64,000 bases of DNA from Acanthaster planci (lineage: Eukaryota; Echinodermata; Asteroidea; Valvatida; Acanthasteridae). This document shows, in pieces, positions 1 through 14,500 of this stretch. Both the position numbers and the translations under genes were made by a program. The DNA lies in contig NW_019091378.1 in NCBI RefSeq assembly GCF_001949145.1, positions 797,986 to 861,985 on the forward strand, in the 5' to 3' direction. Position 1 is the stretch's first letter. The number at the start of each line of letters is the position of its first letter. The notes below the pieces were generated by a model. The model saw only the letters and a list, made by a program, of their open reading frames with translations. It was not told where the DNA came from and searched no databases.

Positions 1-2501
1 GGGCTTGTTCCTCCGACGCTTTGCTGTTAATATCAACCTACAAGAAGACAGAGTGGATGATGTCTGTGTGTCCTTCTGACTTTTTGTGGAATAAGATTTA
101 AGGGGCTAACTTCCCAGAGCTGGTAAGCACACCAACACCCGAGTAATCAAACCTCTAAAAATGCAGAATTTAGACTCACAAATCCTGAAATCTGGAAAAA
201 CTGGCAAAATCACATCCCTGGTAAGTTTTAGTGGGGATCTGATTGCATGACGACCCGCGTACATGTTGATAGCATAACAAAAACCTAAAATCCTGCAATT
301 TGCTTCCCTGGAGGAGTAGCAGGCCATCATAAGCATTTTAAAAATTAGCTTCATCTCATTGCACCTCGCCATTTCTCTCACCTCGGCCAGGCTGGTCATC
401 TTGGGCGGCAGGTCATCAATGGTGACCTCCTCGTCGTCGGCCTCCATGCTCCCATTGGGCAGGCCAGAGGCATCCGGGGGTTGGGCCTGGGGTTCCCTTT
501 CTGGCCCGGTCGTGGCTGAGTCGTCTTCAGCATTGCCTTCTGCCTTTGGTGTGGCCATGTGGGTGGAGTCTGGCTCTGCACTTGGTTCTGAACTCTGTCA
601 TGGTGACAAGGAAGCAGGTAGCATTAGCAACCAAGGCTCTATTAACCCTAGTTCTCGAGGCGACAGAGAAGTTCCGTGAGCAAAGGGTTAGGGTTAGTGT
701 GCTTGATAGATCATGCAGCTCTCTATCTGCTTGCTATGCATCCATGTAAAAATTGCTTTTTATAAATCACGCAAACCTGAGTTGGAAAAGGATAAATCTT
801 TACACTTGCTGAATGTGTACTTGCAATAAATCTGCATTTAAAACTTAACTGAGCTGCACACCCCCATTGGTAACAGTGTTGAATTGCTGCGTGTATGCAT
901 GAAACATTTGAAACAAAACATGGCGACGTGTTTTGTGTAACAATCTGCGTGCAAAACTTCCACTACCAGGAGCATTTCTCAAATCCACCTCGGTGCAGGA
1001 AACTGCCAAGTTGTGCTTCCAAGTCACTTCAAAGTCATACAAAGCCTCACAGAGGATCATGAAGGATCTTGGAGGGTCAGTGATAATGAGGTGCACATCT
1101 TGGAGGGTTCTCCCTCAAACCTGCTGCTGTACTCGACCCATCCTCCGATCTTAGTCCTTGTTCCCCACAACTGACTGACCTCTTCGGTAATTACAGAAGG
1201 AACAAAAGGCGACCCACCTGGTTGTTTTCCTGAGCAGTTGCAGCCCCTATGCTCGTAATGGTCTCGTCCTCTCTAGCACTGAGCTCATCATATTCGTCGT
1301 CATCCTCGCCACTGCCAAGACTGAAAAAAAGGAGGGGAAATTTGGATTTAAATCCACTGGTTGATGAAAACATTTCATCCATCGAGTAATGGGCTGGGAC
1401 AGGCCGTACCAGGCATGATGATCACCAAGACACACTCAAAGTTTCAGGGTTTCATCAAAGTTCCAGGGTTTAACCAACAGAGCCAGGAAATACTTACTAC
1501 GTGACAGCATTTGTCTCGCTCATTGACAACTCAATCTTAACTTGGTCTTTACTTAAAGCACTCTCACTGTCTCTGTGGTACAAACAACAAATTTGGATTT
1601 GTTCGTGAAATTGGAACACAATTTGCACATTCAGCTAAAATGAAATTTATTATCAATGAGTTTCTGGCATCACAAAGTTCAAACGGTATTTAAGTTTAAC
1701 TGGTCTGTTGTAATCTAGCAAAGGTAAAATCTACCTGGTACCGCCGCAATTGCTTTTTTTCTGTATTTTCAATACCTATTTAGTGCAGATTCGTACGGAC
1801 ACTTACTCGTCTCGGTCGCTTGCCTCCAACTTGCGAGCCAAGTCATCATCTCTGGTCTGCAAATGAAAGATAATAAATGAAGCTGGATCAGGTAAACTTG
1901 TCAGAAAGGGAAGGTTTTATATTTACCAACTAGGAAAATCAAGCTTAATTTGATCAGTTTGATCAACGCTGATGTGAAACAGTGTAACTTGAAGGCTGGG
2001 ACTCCATGTAGAGAACTGATGATAATGCTGTGTTGCCCACCTCCACGTGACAGCAAGAGACAGCTTGGGTGCTACTGATTTTTAACTCATTGTGCACAAA
2101 ACCAACCAAGCCCTTTATGTGAGAAGACACGCGAGTGTGGAAGTCTTATGGAAACTAAATTGGACTTCAACCATTTGCTGTTTAACTGGGTATGACCTCA
2201 CATAAAAAAAGAGTTTTGAAAAATTTTAGAAAGTCAAGCAAGGTCTTAGTTTGAAGAATTTTTAATTTCATCAACACTAAGGGTTTAGCTAAGCTTGATG
2301 TCAACAGAATGAAAGAGAGACTGACCTTTCCCAGTTCTTCTGCCTCCCTGGATGTGGCCATGTCCATAGCTGTCTCCAGGGCCACTTCATCGAAGGCGGG
2401 CTTCTGGGCAGGCTTGGGGGAAGCTGCTGCCTTGGAGCCAGCAGAGGGCTCCTGAGCTTCCTCAGAGGAGCTTGCGTCAGACTCCGCCTCCGAGCTGCTA
2501 C
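1..2501 (-). CDS. PCM1: PCM1 exons 33-37 (acidic tail, last exon partial)
   Basis: Exons: 2326-2501, 1807-1856, 1218-1320, 382-594 and 1-37 (cut by the window). They encode an acidic, serine-rich tail: GSSSEAESDASSSEE, LGSGEDDDEYDE (human YGSGEDENEDEE), and VTIDDLPPKMTSLAE (human VKVEDLPLKLT). The donor at 381 (GAG then GTGAGA) and the acceptor at 38-39 are both phase 0, so the last piece reads VDINSKASEEQ and leaves the window. The small 50-nt exon at 1807-1856 is supported by exact phase on both sides. Confidence 0.88.
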
Positions 2502-5500
2502 CTATGGATGAAAAACGAGGCAAGGAATCAACGCTGACCAGTTAGGTCACGGGGGAACTCGCTTGACAACATACGACATCGCCTTGCGTTAGAAAATCCC
2601 AGGACAAGTTCAATCGAGGTACTCGTGCAAATCAACTGCTGATTTGTGACTTATGGTTAAAAGAAATAGTGATACCTTTCCCCAAACCAAACACCAAACA
2701 ATATTGCACAGTACAGCATCGTATGCAAGTATTACAATGCCATACCAGATCTTCACAGCACTGGCTTCATGGTGCACAATGCACTGTTACCAATAACTAT
2801 TTGTATCCAATGCTTTCACCCACCACACGAACCAGCTCCCAGTTGGTTGATTTTAATAACAAAGTCTGTTGACAACCAGAGTGCATTCAATGCCATGCAA
2901 CACACGGCTAACCACTGCCCTTGCTACAAATTGCTCTTTCCGGCCACTGCATGCCACGGGGACCTGTCCGTAGGCTCCGTCAGCTAAGGGTTGGAAACTC
3001 AGTGCCAAGTGTCAACAGATAATACAATCACTTGACATGTGGTTGTGCTTTCTGCAAACATGCACATCACTCAGTGGGCTATTCTAAATGGATATCACTG
3101 ATTGGTTTAAAAAAAAAAAATCCCTGTGTCACATTCAAAGCTGGAGCCCAAAGGACGGAATTGAAGCCCTTACCTTCGTCGTCAGAACCCTCTTCCTCGG
3201 CGGCTGTGCCCGCTTCGGTCCCTGTCTCAGTCCCTGTTACTCCGTCATCTTCTTCCCTTTCCTCTTCTTCCTCGTCGTCTTCGTCGTCCTCCTCGTCGAG
3301 GGCCACCGCCTCCTGCTTCAGCTTGCTGCCGGCCGAGTCCAGGTCCTGCATCAGCCGGAAGAAGGCCAGCTCGTTGAAGAGGATCTCCGAGATGTCCACC
3401 AGCAGGTCCTCACCACACTCCCGCATCCTGAAGATTGATTGAAAAAGCAAGGCTTTATTTTCAACTGACGTTAGGTAGCACCAACGAAACTGACCACAGC
3501 AGGATTGAGCCTACAACTTCTGAGACATGGGACTGGTTCTCAAGTTACCTGGACCTTGAAGGATTCCAATTTAGGAATGGACAGCAGTCTGAAGAGTGCT
3601 GAACACTCAGTGAACAGTGGTATTGTAGTCACAGGTTTCCACCCGTACCAGCACGTTGTTGCTTCATGCTTAATTTGAGGTATTATTCTTTACTTGGAGC
3701 ATCTTTGTCAGGACTGCCAATTTCTAGAATATAATTTGATTTTAACCCTAGCAGTGTCTTGTTCAAATCATTGTCAATTTATAGTTGAAAATTACATTCC
3801 CTTGGCATCGATTTTGACGTTTGTACACAAGACAAAAGGGGTACAAGCATTACTTATCAAAAATCATTAAATCATACAACTTTAATCTAAGCATCTGCTT
3901 TCAGCAAAGTACAAAGTCACGTGGCATCCTATCAACTGGGCTCAACGGTATATATATAAAGGTCACAGTCTCATTTAAAACGATGTGTGACCATGACTTC
4001 ACACAAACACCAAGAAAATTCAGGCCAATCTACTGCCTGAGAATTCATCCCACAACGCAGAAACCAAACTCGACAACCATCCACTAAAACTGTCTGCCAA
4101 ACCTCGGCTGACCAACTCCAATACAACATACAGTGAAAGGACTCACTTCCTCCCTGAGAATTTGGCCAGCGAGTCCTGCAGGATGGAGCCCAGCTGCCGG
4201 TTGAAGAAGCGCACAAACTCCCGGCTGTCGTCCCGCTGCTTGGACAGGGTCAGCACCAGGCGGCGGATGTAGGCCAGCAGCTGAGGTGAGCAGACGTCAT
4301 CCATGTGCTCCTTGAGGTACGGGATGACCTCCTGCATGATGTTCTTGATCTGCAGGTCCAGCTGCCGCGTGTCGATCCGGGGGTACTGGAAATGAAATAC
4401 CGCAGACCAAGACACACATGGGCATTTAGAAAGTGCAGTCGGCTTCCTGGATTCCGAGGGGGATTTCTGGAGGGATTCGGCAAGGCTCTTGGCACATATG
4501 CGACAAAACTACCAGGGCGTAAGTTAGGAACACAAAGAAATTGACGTAACACCAAGCAGACAGGATTTAAATAATAACAAACCAATGTGACTTCCAGGAT
4601 TTTTAACCCTAACAGTCCCAAATCCTCTGATTTCAATGTGATTTTACATACACCCTTGGGGGTAAGGGTTAATAGTTAACAAGGCACGAGTTCTGTTCCT
4701 AATGCCAATGCTTTACTTATGTGAATAGTGCATGTAATTAGGCAAGAGATTGGGAAGACAAAAAGTACTTGTACTGCCCATTTCACTCTTCCATTATCAG
4801 CTTTTGAGGAAGCACATATCAAGGTCAAATGATAATACACTCTCACTGTTTACATGTCAAAAGCACAAAAACCAATGCCTCACAAAATGCAAACATGGAA
4901 AATCTAAATGTGGGGGAAGAAGTTCTTTAAAAATGTGAAAAAAATTCCCAGCAATTACTCTCTTGGGACTGGCAAATGAAGTACGCTTTGCTGGAAGACA
5001 AAAAAATAAAACTATACAAAAAAACGAAACCAGTGCAAAGATGCAATCTACTCCTTACTACATCAAGAGTTCCAGTGAAACCAAAATATTCTCTGTGATG
5101 GGAACCAAAGAAACCAAGAGCACACAACTTTTAGTGAACTGATCAGGCCCAACTACTCACAGGCAGGTCAGAGAAAGAGCTCTCGCTGCCCATGTCCTGG
5201 GCCGAGCTGTTGCTGGTCACCTCGCTGTTGCTGACAGCAGCCTTGTCCATGGAGGCTGAAGCGTCAGAGGAGATGGCCGCAGAGGCCTCGGCTTCTGCCT
5301 TGAGACGCTCATACTCCCGCATCCTCTGTTGTAAAAATATTTAGAGCACAAAAAGAAGCCGCTTCAGTACAGCAGTTGGAAGAAAGGTGATACCCTTTGT
5401 TCTCAAAGTGTCGTTTTTGACCACACAGCTCAGCATGCTAATGCCCTCCACTTTGAGTACACAAAGAGATACAAAGCAACGACTCCACATCAAGTGAATC

Positions 5501-8500
5501 GGAGGAAGCACCAGATGATGGCTGGTGCACTCATTTGCTTATGAGTGAATTTCCTTCACTATCTTGGCATTACTTAGGATAGAGGAGTTCATTCTTGTAA
5601 TACCATGGTAAGGCAGGTCCATGCAACAACTGTGTTCCAAGTTCCAGAAATCAAGTAATGTCAGTGCTTTTTGTTAATCAGATCTGAAATTATTGCCTAA
5701 AGACAAGAGCGGTGACATAAACTGTTTAGTAAGTCTAAGTGTGACACAGAGAGAAACACTCACAAATAGCCATCACTCGAGGCTTTAACTGGAAACCGAA
5801 TATTCCGCTCAACAAACGTTTTCTGTGAGAAGTGGATTCCTTGGCACAGCGGCTGCACTGAATTGGCCCTGGATCTGAAAAATTGATGGGGTAAATCGAC
5901 ATATGCTGGTTTCCTACCTGCAACGCCTTGTCCAAGTGGATGACAGTATCACCCAGCTCATCGTTGGCAAAGCCAAAGTCCTGGCTGAAGGAAGGCGGCG
6001 TGGACAATGAGCTGGCCGAGCCCACGCTCTCCACATAGTCAAACTCTTCAGCGTCCAGCGATCCTTTGGAATGCTGGGCCGTCATCTTCTTGCCTGCCTT
6101 CTTGGGGTTGGTGCGGTAGATCTGGGCCTGGGAACACAGAGAGTGAACCAAGGCATTTTTATTAGACTCACAGATGAAGAGGAAATGGTTTGTACAATGA
6201 AACGCAGAGTTGCACTCAAGGTGTTGTGGGTCAATAACACCAGTTTTTCATTGATTTCATCTTCAGCTTCACACTGTCATCTCATGAATTCCCTCCCAGG
6301 TAAAGTGCAGCTCCATTTGCTGTAACACCAAAATCAAACAGCCAAATGCAATGTGCTAGTCATGAGTCCTGTCATTTGACTTTGACTGCATTAAAGTATG
6401 AAAATTATTCTCGAGCAACAGATGAACCAAAATGGGAGACTTCACCAAGTCAAGTCTTAAGCTTAGAAAAATGATGTTCCTCTGGCGCTGTCTAACACAG
6501 TCCACTTAAATTGAGTGGACTACCAAACGTAAGGTAAAACTTGACAACCTTAAAGGACTTGTGCAGTCAATCAGATTGCAGGTAACTGACAAGACGACGA
6601 CTGCACACGACACTTTTGGAAAACAAAAAGAGAGAATGCTTGCGGCAGTAATGATTAACTTTCTCTGCCAGCGAGAAGTTTCTGCTTGGGATGACAAGAC
6701 GCAATCTCCGAGGATATCTGACCTTGATCTCGTCTTCCTCGGACGTGATCATGCTCTCACTGGGGGTGTGCTCGGAGGCCGTGGTAGACATCTGCCAGAG
6801 TGTGCGGGGATCTTGCCGCTGCTGCAGCTGGGTGGACTGTCAATTCACAATCACAACCACAGTTCACAGTTACAACCAAAATACAAAATCTCAAGAGGAC
6901 AACAGTAATAATAGACGGAAATACTGAAGCTAAGAAGCATCTACCTCGAAGAGGCCACATGGTGGACTTCCTGCATATACTTTCCTGCAGTTGATTTCCT
7001 CCATGATTTATTATTTACATACTGTACCAAGCAGTTCTCCCTGCCTCACAAAAATCAAAGAACACTGCAACGTATCAAACGAATGCAGAGCACTATTCCT
7101 GCAATCAAAGCCCTTCAAAGCGTCCACTCATGTGAGCAGGGGGCATACACCCGGTGGATAATGAAATTACCATTACATATCTTTACCCTTTAACCATGGT
7201 TGGCAACAATTAGCTAGAAAGCTGGTTATTACAGTAAGCTACAATCAATCCTAATACTCTGGATAATATTCTAACAAACCTCTAATCCTCCGAAATCCGC
7301 ATTACGTAGGAAGTGAATGGCACATTCTTTGCTCTTTGACTTCCAAATGGCACCAAATCTCATTGAAAGAACAAATGAGAACTCTTGATGTCCTAAATCC
7401 TGCAAAATCCTCCAAAACTACCCGATGGATTTTGGAGGATCTAAGCGGCAAAAAGAATAAAAATTGAGGCATTGTGAACTCACCGCACTGCCTACTGCTG
7501 GACCCTTGGGGACATGGACCGAGTCCTCAGTCAGGAACTTCGAGACCAGGTCCTGAAGGGAATAAATCGCCCTCTGGCGCAGGTAGTCGGAGTTGAGCAA
7601 CTGCAGCTCCCGGAACAGCTCGATCAGGAAGTGGGGGCGGGACTCATTCTGGGAGATGAGGGTGGCCACCTCTGAGTAGATGGATTCGCGCAGGGCCTCA
7701 AAGAGGGAGAACTCGCTGCCGGCATCTGACTCCCTGAACAGTCACAAGAAATAAATGTCAATGAAGTGTTTAGGCAATTTACAAAAAGTCGCCCTGGGTC
7801 TTGATTGACAAACTTGCAAGTAACTTAAAATGCAATGCAACGGCACAATGCTGGGAATTTGAAAGACTCCTTGCACAAATTGTATGAAGGCAAAGCAAAT
7901 TTACTTTTCAGATGAAACCTTGATAATGTTTTCCACTCCAGCCAAGAAACCAACATCAGAAGGTTCCTGACCAGCAGACTCCTCACATTTGAATGATGTA
8001 TACATATTCCACTTGTTATAAGAAGGGACCAAATCAAGCTAGTAACGGATCACACAGAATGGAAAAGCATGGAAAAGCTCTCAACTCCTAGGACATTGGA
8101 GGTAACTCCCGCAAATAAACAGGGGCAGACACGACTGGTGAGGAAGGGTTCTCCTTCCTGGCAGATATTACAAGAGATGGACTCACATCTCGCTGGTGGA
8201 CAGGAGGGAGCGCTGGGTGTCGGGCAGCCTGGTCTGTCGCTCCACGTCCCCAGGCATGCTGGACATGGACATGGTGCTGCTGGCCATGCTGGCCACGTCC
8301 AGGAAGGCCGTGCCACTCAGGGAGCTGCTCAGGCCAGGCCGGGGCCCACGCCGGGTGTCCGAACTGGGCCTGCCTGCCCCGGCCGAGACCTTGGGCTTGG
8401 CTCCGCTGGCCTGTAAGTCTGTTGGGTTGCCAAAAAAAAGTTCTCAGAGCTGTCATTCAAGAGTGGACCATCAGATCTTTTTCAGGGTTAATGCAGGGAT

Positions 8501-11500
8501 CTTGTCCATGAACAAAAACCGACAATCCATAAACCTGTTTATCAAAAAATGCAGATCACAACTATAAAAACTGTTCTGTGAAATGTGTTCCAAAAAAATG
8601 GAAACAATAACAAAAGAAAAATGGTAGCATCGTCAAAGTCTACTGCATTTTGTCAGGTTCATGAGTAAGATTTCCAATGCTAAACATCTTGTGCTTGTCA
8701 CCTGCCAATTATTTAACCCATTACCTACATACCTACACTCGACTGCCTTTTGTTGGTCAAATTCGGTGGGCAAATTAAAAAGTACTAGAAATAACTCACT
8801 TGATTTCTTGCTGGTTGGATTAGTACTGCCCTGCTGAGCCATCTGCCTTCGCTTCTCACTGCAATTGAGAAGGGCGAGTGAAAATAACGAGAAGACAAAA
8901 GGATTTACTACTAAGTATATATTACTGCAAAAACAGTGCAACCTTCCAAAGGTCCCCATGAGGAGAAGTGTCAAGTAAGACACCACGGTGCTTGAGCGTC
9001 ATCTGCCTCTCACCCACAGTATACCAAGGTCAAGCAAACTGTCTCGTGCAGCGCCAAATTCCTCCAACTGGAAATCACTACTGTAACGTATTAATGACTT
9101 CTACACAGCTGTGATTCTGACTAGGAAATGTGGCTTTTAAGTTTGTAAAATGTTTGCTGTAACAACTGGTATGACAGAAGACATCCACTTTTATTTGAGC
9201 AAAGGTACATTAACTGGTCCTGTAGCATGTCCAGTCTAGCCTCTAAAGGAGCACAGTAAAATTGGGTTTGGGAATTCCTGAAATTGTCACCAAAATCTTG
9301 ACCGATTGAAAGTGAGGCCGCCAGTTGATACTGTACTCACGATCTTTCCAGAAGACTCTGTATGTCCAGGGGAGGCACGAACGGCTGAGCCTGCCTGGTG
9401 GCTTGGTCACCGGCGCTGGGCTCCGGGGCACGCTCCGTGTACACGTACGACAACCGGCTGTAGTCGGCGCCGGGGTTGGCATCGCGGCTCATGTCAAACT
9501 GGTCCACGCTGCCCTGAGCAGTGTTGGGCGGCACGTGGTAGTCCCGCTGAAGGGCGTCCTGCTCCTGCCGGTGGCGGGCGTAGGCATCGTAGTCGCGCTG
9601 TCGCCGGCGGGAGGCAGAATCGAGTGATGGCTGGCCGTAGGGGGAGGTGTAGTCCAGGGGGTCGGAAGGAAGGAAACCTACAGGAGACAGAAATGTGGCA
9701 ACAGACATGCAATTAGGAAATATCTGACAAAACTGCGCACAGCAGTTTTAAAATTTAAAAAGGCACAAACGTGAATAAAATAGTGAAGATATCAGCCAAT
9801 GTCAGGAAACGTTGCCTGCCTCACAATTCCTGTTTATCATACCATGGCTGTTAATGAAGTTTCTAACGAGCAGATCCACCTCAAATCTGCAGAGGAAACC
9901 AGCTGAGTTTTCCAACTGTAACAGACTGCTGTAAGCCACCAACATAAAAGAACTGGCCAGGGCCTTACCTCCAGGTTGGTAGAGTCCTGCACCATACGGG
10001 GAAGTGCTGGCGAACGGGGTGAAGGTACTTGTTTCATAACCAGTCAGGCCGTTCATCCTGTTGTTGTTAATGTTGGCATCCCCGGTTCCCTCAAAACCAA
10101 GCGGCCTGCTGCCAGGATTGGTTCCTTCAGCCGTCTAACAACCGAATGGATTTAAACATGTTGTTTGTCAGGCAGGTTGAAAATAGATCCCTGTAAAAAC
10201 ATTGGTACTGACCCCATTACTGTTTCTCATTGTAAAAAAAAAATTGGGATTTAAAAAATGCTGTGGGGAATATTGCTGCAGTACATTTTGCACATGCCAT
10301 GTCTTGAGGAGACTTTTCGGTGACAGCTCGCGGTCACTGTGAAATCTGTGAAATTCCCATGCCCATTTTTCCAAGACAGGTCAGCCAAAAAAGGCATCCA
10401 TTTTCCACTGTGGTCCTCAATGCACACAAGCTGACACACGTGTGAGTCAATGATCTTCAAATGTCTGTAACATCAATACCCAGCCACCCGACCACGGCAA
10501 GCTCGGTGGTTGAGTGTGGTTAAGACATCTGCACTGGTCTGCAGTGGAGGTCGTGGGTTCGAGTCCCATCTGAGTAAGCTTGTGAATTTCTTCCAAGGCT
10601 CTCAGACAAGCACTCAGTCTACAGTGTTTATGAATATACGTCAGTGTAAGGGCAAAACCTGTAATTACAAAAATTAACATCTCCCTGACACAAAGTACAT
10701 GTACAGCTTGATATCAATACCCTATGTCAAATTGAATTCAAACTGAACACGCCATTACATGCACGCCACGTTTCCGAAAAAGACCTGGCATGTGAAAGCT
10801 GCCCTCCAACCCCCTGGCTGTGCCCAACTCATTAAGGATTAACAAATAGGTATTCGAAGTTCATGCTACATTCGTTCATTCCCTGTATGCATACATGAAG
10901 AGTTGCAGGCTAACACACTGTTCAATCTTTTTATCACTCCGAACCAGGAAAATACCCAAGACTGACAGCAAGGCTTTTAACATGTTTAACAGCCACTTCC
11001 CATGAAATTTTCTAGACACCTTCCTCAATCCTGAAAAAGTTCCACCGTGCAGGAAATCAAGGAATGGCTCTGCGGCATAGAACTTTTGGACACCTCTATC
11101 CAAAGAAACAGCAGCTTGGTTGCGGTCCCCAAACGGTTTTAAATTTCTTTAGGACGTGGCACTATTCCAGGTCAACGTGCATTACACTGTATTCCTAAAG
11201 GCGGCTCCGGAGTCCTGAAAACCAAACCGACAAGACGCCCACCTGTAAGCGCTGCAGTTCCTGCTGCTGCTGGTACAGCTGGTTGTAGGCGTAGTTCATG
11301 TTCAGCTGCAGCTGCTGGTGCTGCAGCCGCATGTTGTAGTCATTCATCAGGTTGGCCAAGCGGGGGTCGCTGTTGGTAGGGGTCGGGGTGGCGGAGCCAA
11401 AGGTAGGGGTGTGGGCCGACAAGGGCATCCCTCCAAAACCGCCTGGGGGAATCAGGGGGTGTTACCAGAAAAGGGGGTAAGTGATAAAAACCCTGGTATG

Positions 11501-14500
11501 GAAGGAGCCAGAAATGAGGGAAAGCGCAGGCTGTGTAAGACTCTGACCTCACACTTCTTACCCCAAGTACTTTCATAAAAACTCTCACTACTGAAAGTAA
11601 GCGAACGTAAACCAAGGAGTGTCATTGTTACAAATCGTCATCAGTAACTTTGAGGCTTAAATAAGACTGGGCACCTGCGATGTACTTGCAAAGACTGCTG
11701 AGGTAACTGTGAGTTCTTATTTAGTACTCGACTACAACACAGCTTGATCCTGGCAGGTCGTGGCCCTCGCCGCAACCCCCCCTCCCTCCCCGCTGTCCCA
11801 CTCACCCGACATGGAGCTCTGCAGCATGTTGTTCATGCACTGCTGGTCGCGCAGCATGGACTGGCACAGGCCGATACTGTTCTGCAGCTGCTGCTGGAGC
11901 TGCTGGATCTGCCAGTGGTAGAAGCCGCGGTCCGGGGAGGTGTCCAGGAGACTGGCGCCGAGGGCCGACGACCTGCTGCCGTCTTCAGCCATCAGCTCCT
12001 CAGCAGCGCGCAGGTTCTGAGAGTTTCGAGAAAAAAACTGGTTTCAACAACAGCGACGGATGCTCTGGAACTGCACGTTACATCACTACTGGTCAGTGAA
12101 TATACTGGACTAGTAATCATGGATTCAGGTCCTGCACGTCCAAGCCCAACAGGCTAGCAAACTTTTTCTCGTAATGTCTCAGACAGCATGGGGACAATGG
12201 CATTAATTAAATTCTATCAGTGACGGGACCACAAGATCAGTATCTCCCTAATCCTGGTGGCGAAACAAGAAATGAAATCTGGAAAGCTGGAACTCATTTG
12301 GCTTTGAATCTTTCTCCAAACGTAGCTTGAAGCACAAATTCTAAAATTTGCCCGCTCCCTCCCAAAAAACAAAGCCAACAAACAACAAACTTGCATCTAT
12401 GCACTTTATATGTCTGCCCAAACAAACATATCTTGTAAGAGTAAAAAGTCCAAAAAGCTGACAGGGTGCTATTTCCACAGATGTGGCTAACACTGACAGA
12501 TGACAGAGTATCACAGAAACACCACCTGCATGATCGTCATTACTCTCAGCAAAGACACTACATGAGAACACAAAGAAACACACTGCCAGGTTTCAGTGTA
12601 TACTATCTGGCATTTATCAAATAAAATAATGACCTAAGAAATGCACGCATGATTACAGATGAGTAAAGGGTGAAAAAATTGATGACTGCCTTCACTGCGA
12701 CCACTTCTTCTACGTGTTGATAATTTTTACAGAATACTGAATTTCACAGCAACAATGGTTTTGGTTAAGCAGTAACACTCAAATTATCCATTATCTTAAG
12801 GCTCAAAACTACCGTCCAAACAGAAATGCGTTGGACAGATGAAGTACAAACACATGGAGACGACCACAGGGTTTATCGAGCAATCTAGAGAGGCCCATCC
12901 ACCAACCTGTTGGCGCTTGGCCGCTGCCAAGCTGGCCCTCAGCCTGGGGTCTGACACCCACTTGGGGTAGCGGATGCCATGGAGTGCCTCCAGCTCCGCC
13001 TGGTCGCTGTTCCCAATCGTCTGGCCGGGGAAGGAGTTGGGTCTCGGCAATGGCCGGTGGTAGGCATTATCAATGGTATAGGTGCTGGACGTACCTGCAA
13101 GACTCTGCTCCTTAAGGAAAAACAAAACATTTTGCCGTATAAAGCGAGGCCAACGGCTAAAATACACTATGCGGGAAAAAAAAGGGACAAACAATAAATA
13201 AAACAAGGAATTCGACAATTTCAGCACTTCACAATTTAGACAGCATGCTGCAGGACATGCTCTTCCTGATCTACCCCCGGCATATCATCGACAGTCAATG
13301 TATTTTGCCATAATGCATGTACACTTGCTTGAGGTAAGGGAACGTTTCATAATTACAGAAGGCGGTATTTACTGCGGTACCGCTGTATTTTTGCGGTGCC
13401 AGCATTAAGCCCTTTCGGGTAACTAGTGCGGTGCCGCTAAAAAAAAACAGCGGTACCGCAGTAAATACCGCCTTCAACAATTATGAAAAGCTCCCTAACA
13501 ATGTTCACAAGTTTTCGTACTTTCTTGACCATGACGGTGGAGGGTTAATTTTCCCTGTGGATGATACTTCTTTACTAGTGAGTTCTCTCAAAGCCATGAT
13601 TCATGAAATGACTCAACTAACATCAGCAAAATATTTCACAATATTAATAATACCACCACAGCATCTCACAGTATCAGTAATTCAAAGGCATATATGATCA
13701 TAATCCCTGCACACTGACACATGTATGAATATTGATGTTTCACTGGCAGCCAATCACAACACAATGACCGGATGGTCCCAGGATGCTGTTTACACACAAG
13801 GCCTGTGCTTTGAGTCGCACAGATACCTGTCACTTTATGCACGTAAATGTACATTACATGTGAATGTACCAACAGACATCAGTCGAGCGCATTATGAAGC
13901 TCAAGTATTGTCCGTGTTCGGTGTCTGTTCGAGGACGTGCAAAGTTTGGCCTGGCCATCGCATTGGTAGAAAAAGACAAAATGGAAATATCTAGGCAAAT
14001 CCGGCCTGTCAACGGCAAAAAAGTGGAAAATGAAATTCGGCATACTCAACAAAGACGCTGAGGTTTCACACCCCTGAAATATCCGGGTGGGTCAGCAACA
14101 GTAATTCTTATTTCTTTTTCAATAAAAAGATTTAGGGTCCGCACGATTTGCTAGGCTGGTGTGGGTAACCGGAAGCAAAGCTATTATTTTGTTTGGCCTA
14201 AACAAATAACATCACTGAACCGTAGACGAACCTGACTGAATTTCAGGGTCTAAATGACTTTTACTTACACCTTTCTCTTTTCGTTAATTACCAACTCTGA
14301 GATCACGGAAACTACAACGCCAGGAGAGAGGGGATTTTGGCAGACTTACCCGTTCTTCCTCCTCCTCTACCTGTTGGATGCCGTCGCTAGGATACGCATC
14401 ATCTTCATCATCTTCACTCTGCTGGGTGGAGCCTCCCCAGGATGCAGCAGCTGTCACATCAGCGCTGCGCATGCTCACTCTGTGAGGCCAATGAAGGAAT

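Noticed and set aside
3032..3442. Plus-strand frames with long serine or valine/leucine runs
   Set aside because: They are antisense shadows of the acidic PCM1 exon 3174-3427.
10501..10573. Functional tRNA gene
   Set aside because: A and B boxes are present but the acceptor stem and anticodon arm do not fold properly; a SINE head fits better.
13730..13850. Another SINE, from CTTTGAGTCGCAC resembling a B box
   Set aside because: No A box at the right distance and the B-box match is weak.
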